Source of the DNA: Maea johnstoni
Lineage: Eukaryota; Annelida; Polychaeta; Spionida; Magelonidae
Direction: 5' to 3'
DNA: 64,000 nucleotides
NCBI GenBank assembly: GCA_963942565.1
Contig: OZ012690.1
Coordinates: 35,123,904 to 35,187,903, forward strand
A model generated the notes under the pieces. That model was given only the letters and a program-made list of their open reading frames with translations. It was not told the DNA's origin and did not search any database. Positions 33,637 through 46,170 of this stretch are shown piece after piece; position 1 is the first letter of the stretch, and each line of letters opens with the position of its first letter. A program made the position numbers and the translations under genes.

Positions 33637-34710
33637 GGCGTTTAACTAAGTTTGAATTTGATTCTGAGTATCGTCACTTTTTCTGCCATATTGCTGTGAC
33701 TAGGCCAGTTGTAAGTGGCAGAGGAAACTGGAGTACCTGTCGAAAACCACCGCCTCACCCAAAGTCACTGACAACTTTCTCACATGCCCCAGCAGCGATT
33801 CAAACCTGGACAGTGATGAGAGGCACTGAGCAGTCAATGGCATGACCTCAGACCACTTGGGCATCAGGGCAGGTCCAGCATTTCAGTAAAACCCTTAAAG
33901 GTCTTAGGCAAAAGTCCTTAGAGAAACAAAGATAAAGGTAATTGTGTTGTTGTAAGTAAGTCTATAGATAACAACACAAGTGGAAAGGAGTGACCAGGTT
34001 CATGTCAACTAGTTAAGTTAGTTGAGTGTTTTCCTGAGTATTTTTCCAGTGAAAGGAAAATTACTTGAAACAGTCAAGACTATTGTCTATGAATTAGCTG
34101 GAGATATTTGGGAGGCTCATCCGAGTTGTACACAAGGTATTATCAAGTGGAGGGGGGAATTATTTGTTTTCTTTCTAGTTCCTCAGGGGGGATGTCTCTG
34201 CCTAGGTCCTGTTTAAGTGAATGGTGAGTCTGTTTGTATTCACTAATGCAATTAGCCCATTCATAGCTGGAGATATTTTTGATAGATGTCTATGTGCCTT
34301 GGGATATTCATTATAGTATTGTATTGTATGTTTATTGACTCTAAATAAGGTTTTACAAAATCATACTAATACAAGTATGTAAATAAATCATTACAGCAAA
34401 AAGTCTGATCTTTTAGGGTACTACAGACAGGAATGGGTATTGCAAGTTCATTGTATAAAGGATTAACAATTCTAATTTCACAAAGTTTGAATTTGAATTC
34501 TGGTTATTGTCACTTTATCTGCCATATTGCTGTGACTAGGACAGTTTATAAGTGCCAGATGAAACCGTAGTACCCGACGAAAACCATTGCCTAACCCAAA
34601 GCCACTGACAACTTTCTCACATGCACCATAAGGGATTTAATCCTGGACAGTGGTGAGAAACAGTGAGCAGTCAGTGGCAGTGCCTCAGACCAGTCGCCTA
34701 TCAGGGCAGG
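33637..34710 (-). repeat. Two tandem modules (reversed SINE plus spacer), unit C
   Basis: Reversed SINEs at about 33637-33872 and 34479-34710, each followed by a spacer with AGTCTTAAGACAAACAA, CACAAGTGGAAAGGAGTGAC and GAGTGTTTTCCTGAGTATTT (34023 and 34848). Period about 830 bp. Unit A has only one module. Confidence 0.75.
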
Positions 34711-35394
34711 CCCAGCATTTCAAACCCTCAAAGGTCTTAAGACATAAGTCTCAAGACAAACAACGGGAAGTAAGTCTAAGGATAGACAACACAAGTGGAA
34801 AGGAGTGACCAGGTTCATGTTATATATCACTAAAGTTAGTTGAGTGTTTTCCTGAGTATTTTTCCAGTGAAAGGAAAATTACTTGAAACAGTCAAGAGTA
34901 TTGTCGAAGAATTACATGGAGATATTTGGGAGGCTCATCCGAGTTGAACACCAGGGATTATCAAGTCGAGGGGGTATTATTTGTTTTGTTTTCTTTCTAG
35001 TTCCTCAGGGGGGTGTCTCTGTTTTAAGTGAATGGGGAGTCGGTTTGTAATCAATAATGCATTTAGCCAATTCATACCTGGAGGTCTTTTTGATAGGTGT
35101 CTTCTGTGCCTAACTGCCTTAGGTTACCTATTACTAGTATTACAATAATTTGAGGCAGAAATTCACCTTAAAAAGCGAAATTTAGTTGTGAGTTATGAGG
35201 AAAATTTCCCTTTCATATCTTTATCAAATATTGATTTTCTCAGAGATATATTACAAAAATAGTCAAACTTTTCTGGCTACAGGAATGTAGGAGTTAATTA
35301 CTTTAAGAACCTTCCACAAAAACAAAATTTAGGTGTCCCCCTGCTGGTAACAGGGTAGACTAGTTGTAGCTATGGAAAGAGGGGGGGGGGGGGG

Positions 35395-35640
35395 CCTGAT
35401 GGCTGTATAGCCTAAGGCATTGCCACTGACTGCTAGCTGTCTGTCACCACTGTCCGGGTTCAAATCCCGCCTCGGGCATGTGAGAAAGTTGCCAATGACT
35501 TGGGGTTAGGCAGTGGTTTTCGCCGGGTACTGCGGTTTCCTCCTCCAGTTACAAAGTTGTGACTAGCCAGTTCTGGCTAGTCACAAATTAGCCGCAATAT
35601 GGCATAAAAAGTGACGAAAAAACAAATTCCAAATTCCAAG
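35395..35640 (+). mobile_element. tRNA-derived SINE (unit C), plus orientation
   Basis: A G run ends at 35394. A-box-like TAGCCTAAGG and B box GGTTCAAATCC (35457-35467) give the pol III promoter. The body has GGGGTTAGGCAGTGG, GCCGGGTACTGCGGTTTCC and AATATGGCATAAAAAGTGAC, and the tail AAATTCCAAG. Confidence 0.85.
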
Positions 35641-37178
35641 ACAAGGAAATGCCTGCCTTGGGCTGTTCTAGCTAACAATAAGACTATAGGCAAACAGAAC
35701 AGATATTTAATGGAAGCTTAGACAAATATCAGTATCATTACCTCTACAGTAATGAATTTTAAAAAATGAGTATGAATATTTCCTGGTCTCTACATAATTT
35801 CTCAGGGTCCCTAGGTAGCTTGCTGTCTTTTTAATCAAAAAGTTATGGTATATAACTAGTACCTGAATTCTTCAGGTTTCAGTAATGGCAGAGATTTTGA
35901 TTAGTAATACAGCTCTCTGGTAATGTGTGTCTATGGGGGATAGGGACTAATTAATTTGGCCAATAAAAAATCATGCAAATAAAACATGAAAAATGACTGA
36001 AACCCTTGCACAAGGGTACTCATCTGAGAGTACTCAGTGAGAGCTATCGAATGAATACCAACATAACAGGTTTAAGATGGTTTTCAAAGATCTTTGCATC
36101 CTTTTACTTTGGACGAAAGTAACCTCTACATTGGAAAGGTTGATTAATTCGGCCCTAGGCCATCACTTATGTTGTCTGTCTGATGGTAATAAGGGTAATA
36201 GAGACAGGGAAATGCAAACTATCAATTAGTGACCGACTCAATTAGGAGTTGTTCTCCAGTGTAGAAGAGGCTTAATGTAGAGGGTTCACTTGCCATAGAA
36301 CAATGAAGTCCTACATTTCCTAATTCCTTAATTGACAGAGAAAGCTTGTCTGAGCTCTTTAGTGACTCATCAATGTCTGGAGATCTCCTTGAACAGCGCC
36401 ATCTAGGTATAGGTAAGATGCTTTAGAATTTACCTTGTAATTAATTTAATTTGAATTTGCAAAATACTTGAAGGAGAGTGATAAGTTTAGTTCTGATTTA
36501 TATTTCACCTTCAAATATTTTCTGAAAAATGCTCTTTTTAGAGAGAATTCACCAAATTTGTTAAGACATTTTTGAGTGCTGAAGCATAGATTTGTTAAGG
36601 AGAATTTGTAGTGACAAGGATTTCCTGCAGAGGGATAGGGTGGGTTCACTGCCACACTCCACATATATACAGCATACTGATATATGCCTATCTCTTCCAA
36701 TACTGTATCAAGCTTCACCCCATTTGCATCTAGCATTCATAAAATGGCTCACAAATTTCCACATATTTACTAATCATGTAGAGTTGTATTTGAAAAATAT
36801 CTTAGTTGAGAGAAGCTCAATCAGAACTAGAACTTTTGATCAAACATTTTACCAAGTCGTGTTTTTATTAGGATATCTCCGTAAGCATAAAGACATTGAT
36901 GTGTATACTGCAGATATGAATGTGGAGTTTAGAGCCAATTAGCATTTAGGTATCGTATGGCAGCTAAAATAACACTTATCTATTACGGTGTCAGGAAGAC
37001 AAACATTACATACATTCCAGTAGGTTATAATTATTTCAATTACTTTATGGCATGTATTGTCAAGACAGAATTATGTCCTGTTGTCTTAACCACAGTGGAG
37101 TGGCAGAGAACATTGGATCCAGGATTTTTATGTAGGAGTCTGTTCTGTATGTGTGTGTGAAGGGGGGGGGGGGTTGTT

Positions 37179-37392
37179 TTAAAGCTTGCAATGCTGAGGC
37201 TTAACTTTCGTCCAAAGCACAAGGACACAAAGAATTTTGAAAAAACATCTCACCTTGTCATGTTGGTATTCATTAGATAGCTCTTGCTGAGCACTCTCAG
37301 ATGAGTACCTCTATGCCAGGGTTTCAGTCATTTTTCAGTGTTTTGCGTAATTTTATATTGGCAAAATCAGCCACCACCAGCATAAGGGTTAA
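37179..37392 (-). mobile_element. TTAA-flanked MITE (family T), unit C
   Basis: Reversed copy with TTAA at both ends, 214 bp, preceded by a 13-G run. The matching copy in unit D (48125-48337) is almost identical, so it predates that duplication. Confidence 0.8.
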
Positions 37393-37954
37393 CAGAGTAG
37401 ATCACAATGTCCTGTTGCCTTATTTACTGTTGTGAGTTGAAAGGGTTGAAATGAATTGAATTGAATTAAATACAATGTTAACCTTTTCATGTCTTAAGTA
37501 TCCAAAATAGCCTGGCTGTTTGGGAGATTATCAGAAAACAACCAATAACTGTAGTTATAAAATCCTGTCTTATGTGTGTTTTTTTTTCAGGTGCACAATA
37601 TGATATTGAATGCACCAAAATGCAAAAAATACCTTTTCATGCCTTTTGTATCCAAAATAGCCTGGCATGCAGCTATTTGGTAGGTAATCAGAAAACAACC
37701 AATGAGTCTCCTAGAAATATATTTATTTATTTTCGTTTAATTTTGAAGCTTTTTTCATTAGTATCATATATTCATATGATACTCCTCAAAATTGATTTCA
37801 CAAAATATTTGAAGGAAACAAAACATGAGCACCCATTCATCCTCCCTGTCTGAGTCAGGTAGAATTAAGGTACTTACATTAATCAACTGTTTGCTTAGCC
37901 CTTAACACCCCTGAGCAACCATCTCCTTCATGGTCTAGTCAGCTACACTGGTTT

Positions 37955-38480
37955 AATTACTACCCTCATAATTAACCTAAACATCCCAGGGCAGGTTTTT
38001 CTCTGAGGGTCAAGTCTGGATACACCCCTTCCAGCTATATACACCTTTATACTGGAAGTCATTGCCATTTAAGTCTTGTAGGCATCACTTATACTAATTA
38101 ACTACACTGGTTTACTAGCCTCATTATTAACCTAAACATCCCAGGGCAGGTTTTTCTCTGAGAGTCAAGTCTGGAAACGCCCCTTCCAGCTATATACACC
38201 TCTATACTGGAAGTCATAGCCTTTTGAGTCTTGTAGACATGCACTCATGTATTACTAGCCTCATCATTGACGTAAACACCCCAGGGCAGGGTTTTCTCTG
38301 AGGGTCAAGTCTGGAAACACCCCATTTAGATTTATACATCTCTATACTGGAAGTCATTGCCATTGTAGTCTTGCAGACATGCACTTATTTCCATACTTGT
38401 TTTTACTAGCCTCATTATTAACCTAAACACTCCAGGGAGGACATTTCTATGAGGGTCTACACTAAAAACACCCCTAATAG
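37955..38480 (+). repeat. Roughly 140-bp minisatellite, four copies (unit C)
   Basis: Four successive units with AACCTAAACAYCCCAGGGCA, TCTCTGAGGGTCAAGTCTGG, CTATACTGGAAGTCAT and AGACATGCACT. The last is shortened and changed (AACACTCCAGGGAGGACATT). Confidence 0.8.
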
Positions 38481-40083
38481 CTATATGCCTCTATAGTGGA
38501 ATAATAACTATAGTAGTCTAAGGTAGTTCCATTCAACATCCCCCCCTTTACAATTCTAAATGTTGATTTTCTTGCTATGAATTACCATTTTACTTTTACT
38601 TAAAACCAATGAGGTAAACTATCTTTCAATTAAAAGGACCCCTCCTAATACTCGATGAACCCCCTACATAGAAATCTCGTATCCTCCCCTGCAAGGTACT
38701 TGTATTCTAGTGTTTACCTAGTCTAACTATCACCTTAAACACCCCAAGGCACAAACCAAATAATCCTATTGTATGACAATACCTTGTATTGTTCCTAGAA
38801 GTACCTCCCAAATATCTCCAGGTTATTCTAGAACAATGGCCACTGGACTCTTCCTTTCATTGGTAAAATACAGGGAAAACACACTAAGCAAGTCTGTTGA
38901 AAAGACCTTTTAGACTCGTTTCATCACTTTCATGTAATTCTCCTGTCACTTTGTCATGGCTCTGAAGGGTTTGTAAGACATCACTTGGAACAACAATCAA
39001 CAATTATCTCTGTTTTTGTTTGTGTTTTGATTAAGGGTCTTAAATTAACTCATCCAAGTTCAGAATTCTCTTTGAAAGTGTCGCCTCAATGGTAAAATAC
39101 TTTAATACTTAAATCGGCAGGATGTTTGAGGGACAACATAATTTTAGTTGTGATGAACATTTCTCCTTTATAGTAGTAATTGTACGGGAATAAAGCAGAA
39201 AAAAGAGATTTTTCATTTAACCCTTTCAGCTCTGCAGCCACCAAAAACAGTGTGATCCACTTACAACTGGTCTGCATATAATGGTCTGACAACTTTGAAC
39301 TTAACTCAAAAATTTGTGTAATATTTTTTTAAATATTTGAGAGAGGATTGTTAAACCCATCAGAAAAACAACTTTTAACTGTATATTTTTCTGAATTTTG
39401 CTTTGTGTTTGAGATATGGTCATGCAATTCGTTGGGTCATCTACTCATTCTAGATGTGAATGGTTTATGAAGACCAGCATAATTAAGAGGATTTTAGTTA
39501 TAAGTTGCCCTACAGAATTTCTAGAATTCCAAATATTTGTTTTTAAATATTCAACAATGATGAATTTCATAACTAAACGATGACAGCGATCCTATTATAT
39601 TGAAACAATTACATTATCCATTCAGAGGATACAGAACAAAACTGGGTAAAATTTTATCTAAATATAGACTTGTCCTGTATGGAAAGATAGTGTGGGCATT
39701 GAGCTTCCTTTTTTAGCAGTTGTAGATTTTTGAAATTATAAACATGTTTACATATACATATACATTTGTCAAATGTTTGGGAGTTGTTTATAAAAATGGG
39801 CAATAGATTATAGCCAATTGATATATCAAAAATGAAAAACTACCTTCATTTATATTTAGGGTAATTATATCTTCCCCATATCTTTGTTTCTCTCTTTTGA
39901 GGAATTGATATCTTAAAAGTAGGTGCATGTTAGATTATCAACAAACAAGAAAATAATAAGCTTGACAAATGTGTAAAAATTAAGATTCAATCTAGAAACT
40001 TTCAAATTAATTTCATAAGTCAAATGTAAAGGAACCATTATTACAAATCAACACTGCATAATCTCTTTCCGGAGTATCTAGCT

Positions 40084-40099
40084 GGTACTGTTAAGGACC
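40084..40099 (-). terminator. Second histone-type hairpin, copy 3 (decayed stem)
   Basis: Minus strand GGTCCTTAACAGTACC with one broken pair, followed by CTCCGGAAAGAGATT, an HDE-like run better kept than the stem. 171 nt past the main hairpin. Confidence 0.55.
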
Positions 40100-40247
40100 C
40101 TTTGATACAAGCAGTCTGTCCTTATTTGGTATAGGTAAATTCAAACAGCAACTTCCTCATAGAAATCATCTTCATTTTTATTACTATTTGATACCATATT
40201 CAAATATTATTGTTTGGAAAACAAGGAACAACTATCATAAGGCATAA

Positions 40248-40285
40248 TCTCTTTCTGGAGTATTTGGCTGGTCCTGATAAGGACC
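40248..40285 (-). terminator. Histone-type 3' end, copy 3 (hairpin 40270-40285, HDE 40248-40258)
   Basis: GGTCCTTATCAGGACC and CCAGAAAGAGA identical to copies 1 and 2; the sequence just before the hairpin differs slightly (TATAAAAG). Confidence 0.87.
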
Positions 40286-40343
40286 CTTTTATAGAAGCAG
40301 TGGATCATGTGACCAGCCAGTAGATCTAGGTCTGGCAATGAGG

Positions 40344-40739
40344 CTATCTGCGGTAGTTGTAGGACTGGGCAAGCTCATTGATGCTATTAAGAGATTTCTG
40401 TATCTCTATCATCTCATCAGCTTTCTGGTTGAGACTCTCTGCGTACTCATTGCGTTGATTCTCCATGACAGACAGACCCATGTGCATCTCGTAGCAGGAC
40501 TTGCGGCGCTCATGTTTGGAGTGATCATGGCTGCTTCTGATCTTCTCAATGTGTTGGTCGATCTTGAGAATCTGCTTGCAGTACTGGACAAGATGTTGTC
40601 TTCCAAGATGGAGGCGACCACAGGCTGCAGTGGGCTTGGCACGACCAGGGGTGCGGATTCTTGTGGACTTGTGGCGTTTGAGACTAGGTGTTCTGACTCT
40701 GGATAAGACACCATCTAGGTTACTCTGGCTGCTGCTCAT
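40344..40739 (-). CDS. 131-residue histone-type-processed protein, copy 3
   Basis: Intact from the ATG at 40739. Relative to copy 1: T26, H49 in place of Arg, D108, M110 in place of Leu. By hand count five of 396 bases differ from copy 1, all changing amino acids. Confidence 0.82.
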   Translation of the reverse strand: MSSSQSNLDGVLSRVRTPSLKRHKSTRIRTPGRAKPTAACGRLHLGRQHLVQYCKQILKIDQHIEKIRSSHDHSKHERRKSCYEMHMGLSVMENQRNEYAESLNQKADEMIEIQKSLNSINELAQSYNYRR

Positions 40740-40806
40740 GATGGCGCTGCTGTAGAGAAGTTGGCACAAAGGTGAAGAGATGTTGCTGGCTTGAAGGCTT
40801 CAGTGA

Positions 40807-40894
40807 CTGAATGGTTATCATCAGATCCTCAGCCAGTATTTATACCATCCCAGCACCCAGAGCTGGCACCCCTTCTTAGACAATCAACCAATCA
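40807..40894 (-). promoter_or_regulatory. Core promoter of copy 3
   Basis: Inverted CCAAT at 40888-40894, TATAAATA at 40837-40844, CCATTCAG at 40807-40814; spacing unchanged. Confidence 0.84.
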
Positions 40895-42956
40895 GGAGCC
40901 AGCATGCCAGGTAGCTCCCTCAATTGGATTAAGAGGGTTAAATTGCTTCCACCACCCTATAAGTGGGCGTGGCAGCTTCCTGAGGTATTTATCTCAGACT
41001 GATTGCTGTCAGCTTTCAGTCAGAAACCACACCACACCAGCTACTGTGTGTTGGGGGTGTGGCTTCAGCTGTCAATTAAAGTGCAATTCTGATACTTACT
41101 TGAGGAAATGTATGATAGGACTGGCAGATTCAGGCTTCAGTGTATTTTTCATTTATGTTGTCTTGTTTGTTTTTATTTATAATTTGGAATAAGAAAATAT
41201 TCAGTTGGGATTTGTATTCATCAATTTATTCCCTAATGATATGAATACTATGTTATCAATCAATCAGTATCAATCTGACATTTCTTCATGAATATAAGTA
41301 CAAATAGCATATGCATGCCATATAATCTTTTCAGTGGGTTGATATTGTACCATGAAATGGACAATATCATTACTGCATATTAGATTTTAGCATCATGAAA
41401 TTGCTTAATCATTAGTTACATGACATGAATTTTATCTATAAAATCAACCTTAGCAAAATGAAATGTAAGACTAAATTTTGATGCAGTTTCTTTGTTTGTT
41501 CATATGCTTTGTTAAGTTAACTAATTAACTGGTGGCAAACTTCTGAATAAATGTTGGATGCTGATAGGCTTTTTGAATAATCATAGTCACAAGAGATTAC
41601 ATGTACAATTCCCTATCTGTAATTTCCATAAAAATAAGATTTCTGAGTGAAAAACACAAAATATACAACAAAGTGCATCTCTTAAATCTTTAGGTTTTAA
41701 CACTAATTATTCTATTTCCCTTATTCAGAGTATACCTTTTATGCACCTGTTTGAATAAACAGATAGCAGGCATCATCTATCAACAGGTTGAGCATAGTAA
41801 ACAGTAAATACATTTACCCTGCAACAATATTTGATTTCCTAAGTGATAGGGGTTGACTAAGAAAATCAACCCTTAATTTCGCTTGATAATTTATTTCAAT
41901 AATGTTTTGAGTTCTTGATAGCTTTGTTATTGTTTTTTGGTAAAAAAAACCTGCTAACATTTAAACAAGTAAAGTGCTCTCCAATTAACAGGTTAGTTTA
42001 TTCAGAGGTAAGTGGGTGAGAAAACTAATATAAATTGATATAATCAACCCTCTATTTTAATCAGGATTAATGTAGATTAATGGCAATCGGTTTTACTAAT
42101 GTTGTTAATGTGTGATTTTAGCAATCTGAGCAGTTGGAATCTCCGATTCTTGAATATATTGTTTGTTTGTATGAAAGAGACATAGAATAAATGAGGAACA
42201 ATAGATTATTAAAATTAATTCTATACTTCCTGAGTAAATGTATATCTTATCTTATCTTTAATAATTACATTGAAATTAATATTTACATTATGTTGTTTTT
42301 GCTAAAAATATTATCTGACAATCCTTAGATTATGGCAATTATTACAAACAAATTAAGTTTTAAAAGATAAATACATGACTTTTTTGTAATACCACCTTAA
42401 GTCAAATAATTGCTGAAAATAACATAAAATAATGCCTCATTATCAATATATCTGCACATTTGCATATATTCTAAACCCTGTGTAATTGACTAATTGTACC
42501 ATGTGTAAGTGGGTTAAACTTTAACCCCCTTTCAGGCAAAGAGTATGAATCTTACAATATTGGAATGGTCATTATTTTGAAAAAGAGTAATTCTCATCCA
42601 TAGAAAAAAAATCATATCTATTTTTATTCTATCCTGCTGCTGTGGCTTTCACATTTGTTAGGAATAAAAGAATATATGGAATAAAATGTGCTGTCTTTGG
42701 CTAGCCTGATGTTGGATTAAGGGAGTTTTTATCAAGTATCAAGATACTCCATCATTGCTTAGATAACCTGTAGATTCCAGTGCATGGGAAGAGACAGACT
42801 AGCTGATCAGATATCCCTTAAGCTGTGGATAATCCTACTGATATCCTAGTCTATAGCTTCTGGTTGCATTTAATTAAGTAATTAGCTGATGATTTTGCAC
42901 TGATTGCACCTGATCAGATGTTTACCTGATTCAACCATGCTTCTTCACCTAGTACC

Positions 42957-43172
42957 CTTGACCCTTATGATGCTGAGGTTACTTTCGTCCAATGCACAAA
43001 AAGCAGAAAAAGTATGAAGATCATCTTAACCCTGTCATGTTGGTATTCATTGAAAAAGCTCTTGCTGAGAACTATCAGATGAGTCCCATTTGCATTGGTT
43101 TCAATCATTTCTCCGTTTTTTGTCATCATATCATGTTGACCAAATTAGCCACCAACAGCGAAAAGGTTAACA
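42957..43172 (-). mobile_element. TTAA-type MITE (family T), unit D, with its counterpart in unit E at about 53930-54128
   Basis: Reversed copy starting CCCTTATGATGCTGAGGTTA and ending CCACCAACAGCGAAAAGGTTAA. The unit-E copy lacks a short AAGCAGAA segment. Shared position means insertion before that duplication. Confidence 0.7.
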
Positions 43173-44334
43173 CATTAAAAGTTGAAACAGGCCGCTATGT
43201 TAACATACATAGAACTTGCATATTTAATGCATATTTTGTGATAGGGATGAAGTAGAGAATAAAACACATTTCACTTTAAGATTCAATGCCTACAATGACC
43301 TGTAATCACCTTTATTATCATTGTCTGAGAGAGTAAATCAAGCTTTTTAAAAGTTAAATGATGTTAAGAAGTTCATATTTCAGAATGAGGCCCTACTTTT
43401 ACAGCTGCTTGTTGCAAGGTGTAATAGGGTGGAATTCTTAGAAGAAAATACTTACAAATACACCAATGACCTTTTATGACCTTAAAATCCATTTTTATAT
43501 CTGCCCACCCCCAGAATCCCTCAATATTTTCAGAGGGGTTTGACAATACTCTGGCTTGTATGAACAATCCTTATTGTTATATAAACATTGCATTGTGTTT
43601 TATGGATATGGTCCAATATAAACCAAATGGCTTGCCAGAATTTTGTCTGGATATATTTGTATGTATGAAATATATATATTTTGTCTTGATTGGACAAAAA
43701 ACTTTATGTAAGATAAATTAATGCTACCAGCAGCCGAAAATCAGCCTCACAATTTTGATAAAGTCTTATAAATCTTATCTAATACTTGTTATCCATTCTC
43801 CCTGCTAATAGTTATTAGAGTAAGGAGTAAAGGCTAGTATTTCAGGTGCTTAATACTTGCCCTACCAGGACAATTAAATGACTTCTAAAAATGGCACAAG
43901 AACCACCATGGATGAGAATAAAACTGTTAATTTCTAAACTTTGACAAAGGCAATTAAAGATGGCTAGACATGATCTCTGAGAGCTAGCATACATGTTTAT
44001 TGCGCAATATTACAGTGGAGACTGATATATTTTATCAATCAATCAATCATTTATTTTAGGGCATTGTACCATTATGTGTGGAGATGTTTATACCTGTTTA
44101 GGGTTCCACCCTAATTTGGCACAGCACCCCTTGGGTATTCCATACCCCATGCTCTCAATTAGCATTGCAATTAGCTGGGCACTTCCTCAGACATTTAGAT
44201 GACTGGTTTGTCATCTGACTTTTGGCAGCAACTACCAGGATCCTCTTTTTCGCTGACACTGGCATTTCCCAAATGACAGATGACAGTACTATATCATCTT
44301 TGGTTCACCCATTCAGAACTAGAACTTTTCTGAA

Positions 44335-44572
44335 CCCATTAATACTAATGATGCTAAGGAGGGGTAGGGGCTGATTTGGCCAATGCAAAATGAAGCAAAA
44401 ACCTTGAAAAATGACTGAAACCCTGGCATATGGGTACTCATCTGAGAGTACTGGCAGCAAGAGTTATCTAATGAATACCAACCAGACAGGGTTTAGGTAG
44501 TTTACAAAAATCATTGCATTAATGTGCTTTGGACGAAAGTAGCCTTATCATTGGAAAGTTTAACCTGTTAAT
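44335..44572 (+). mobile_element. TTAA-type MITE (family T), unit D
   Basis: Forward copy containing GGCCAATGCAAAATGAAGC, the CCCTGGCATATGGGTACTC block and GGACGAAAGTAGCC. The matching copy in unit E is at about 55568-55775. Confidence 0.7.
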
Positions 44573-44814
44573 ACCTCATTTTGAAATTGTTGTCTGCATC
44601 TATGATACTTTTGACAATAACTTTAGAATTGAAAGTGATCAGAAATACAAAATATTAGTAAGAGAGTTGGTAGTGTTCTGATTTTCATTTCTCCTTCAAA
44701 TATTTTTCCAATTATGCTTTCATTTGAAAGATTTTACCTAAATCACCAGGCTATTTTGGCCACTACACTGAAGTATCAATGGGTTAAAAAGTGTCATAAG
44801 GGCATATGCTACTA

Positions 44815-45947
44815 CCGTAAAGTCTCGGAAATCTCGGCCGCCCTAGGAAACTCGGCCACTATAATTAAATCACAAAATAATTATTGGGGAAACTCGGCCA
44901 CCCCCAATCCATCTAAAGACACATTTCACCAAATGTCGGCCACCCAGTAAATTTCATTGATATCCCCAAAAAATAACATTTAGATTTCCAAAGTTTGCAA
45001 TCGATTTTAGATTATAAACAAATGTTTCTACTCTAGTGCCCCCATCTGCCAAAACACGATCGAAGTCCAGGCGTTGTGAGGTGGTGAAAGTTGATGACTT
45101 CGCGAAGATGATGAACGTTTCACGATCCAAGATAAAGTAAAAGTTATCAAATTAGGTTACATTTAACTGCCCTGTTTGAGCTATCGTGATAAATTTCCAG
45201 TTCCCAAGACTTTATCTCCCCGATACACATTCAGAAGTTTGTTTTGTTGTAAAGATTAAGATAGCCGCGCGGAATATCTCGGCGATAATTGACTGTCTGG
45301 CAACAGTCTAGTTTGCCACAGTTGACAGCTGAGGTAATCAATTACACTGAACCACTCACCACCACTCACATGCTCTCATGCATCCCACGAAATTATATGC
45401 TTTTCTGGGGCCCTTATTGAATCTTATTATACATCATCACATGTACAAGTACATCGCCATCAGCGGCATGGCGTCCCCATGTTGTTAGCAACCGATTCAC
45501 CAATATGCATTATTCCTGCCATGTGCCTGTAGCTTGGCCGATTTATGCCGGCGCATGTCAATCGTTCGCCGTATGTGAAGACCGCCATTTTGAAAGTTTG
45601 ACTTGTATAAACCAAGTATAATTCTATTCGTAATTGGCGTGCGGCACCAAGAATAAACAAGTAAACAACATATAAGGTAGGCAAATTCTTTTATTAGTAT
45701 TTATAGCAGAGGAATGGCAAGTCAGGTAGGTGGACAATAAGAATTTTGTGGGGGAAAATTGTGTTCTTGTGTACAAAGTAAGTGATCGATTTTCCATCTA
45801 GCTTTCAGTTTCATTTCAATTGATAAAATCGGCGAATTTCGGCCACAGTGTCTAAGCTTTGATAGCTATTTTCAGTAAATTTCGGCCACCATCGGCCAAC
45901 GAAAATCGTAATAATAAAAAGTGTCCGAGATTTCCGAGACTTTGCGG
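44815..45947. mobile_element. Mariner-type TIR element, 1133 bp, TA target, unit D only
   Basis: TA at 44813-44814 and 45948-45949. The ends are inverted copies CCGYAAAGTCTCGGAAATC continuing TCGG. Subterminal TCGGCCAC motifs recur on both sides (about 44863, 44895, 44935, 45839, 45883). The interior is more GC-rich than the unit and has a 74-codon open frame (45460-45684, minus) with no recognisable domain. The same position in unit E (about 55880) is empty, so the insertion is younger than the duplication. Confidence 0.85.
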
Positions 45948-46017
45948 TATTGAAAATAACTTGGAAATATTGTGTTATCTTTGAAATTAAATTGTGTGAC
46001 AGAGGGAAAGTTGTTAA

Positions 46018-46170
46018 TGTGGAGGAATCCAGAGTACCCAGCGAAAAGTAAACACCTAACCCCAAATCACTGACAACTTTCTCACATGCCCTAGCAGGGA
46101 TTCAAACCTAGACAGTGGTGAGAGACAGTGAGCAGTCAGTGGCAGCGCCTCAGACCACTTGGCCATCATT
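46018..46170 (-). mobile_element. tRNA-derived SINE, reversed and truncated (unit D)
   Basis: Contains AATCACTGACAACTTTCTC, the inverted B box GGATTCAAACC and CAGTGGCAGCGCCTCAGA. The SINE's distal tail is missing. Confidence 0.7.

Larger units (their letters stand above)
31201..42130. repeat. Tandem unit C (about 10.9 kb)
   Basis: Starts with the TTATGGCAATTATTACAAA landmark region (31264, also 42313 and 53280), then a CACATTTGTYAG block, two tandem reversed-SINE/spacer modules, a plus SINE, a G run, T-family MITEs, a four-copy minisatellite and gene copy 3. Confidence 0.75.

Noticed and set aside
35395-35467. tRNA gene suggested by a perfect B box
   Set aside because: The A box is poor, the cloverleaf does not close, and the sequence continues into the SINE body; it is a tRNA-derived SINE head.
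42992-43255. 87-codon plus-strand frame repeated at 53957-54175
   Set aside because: It is a reading frame through a family-T MITE and adjoining spacer, not conserved as protein.
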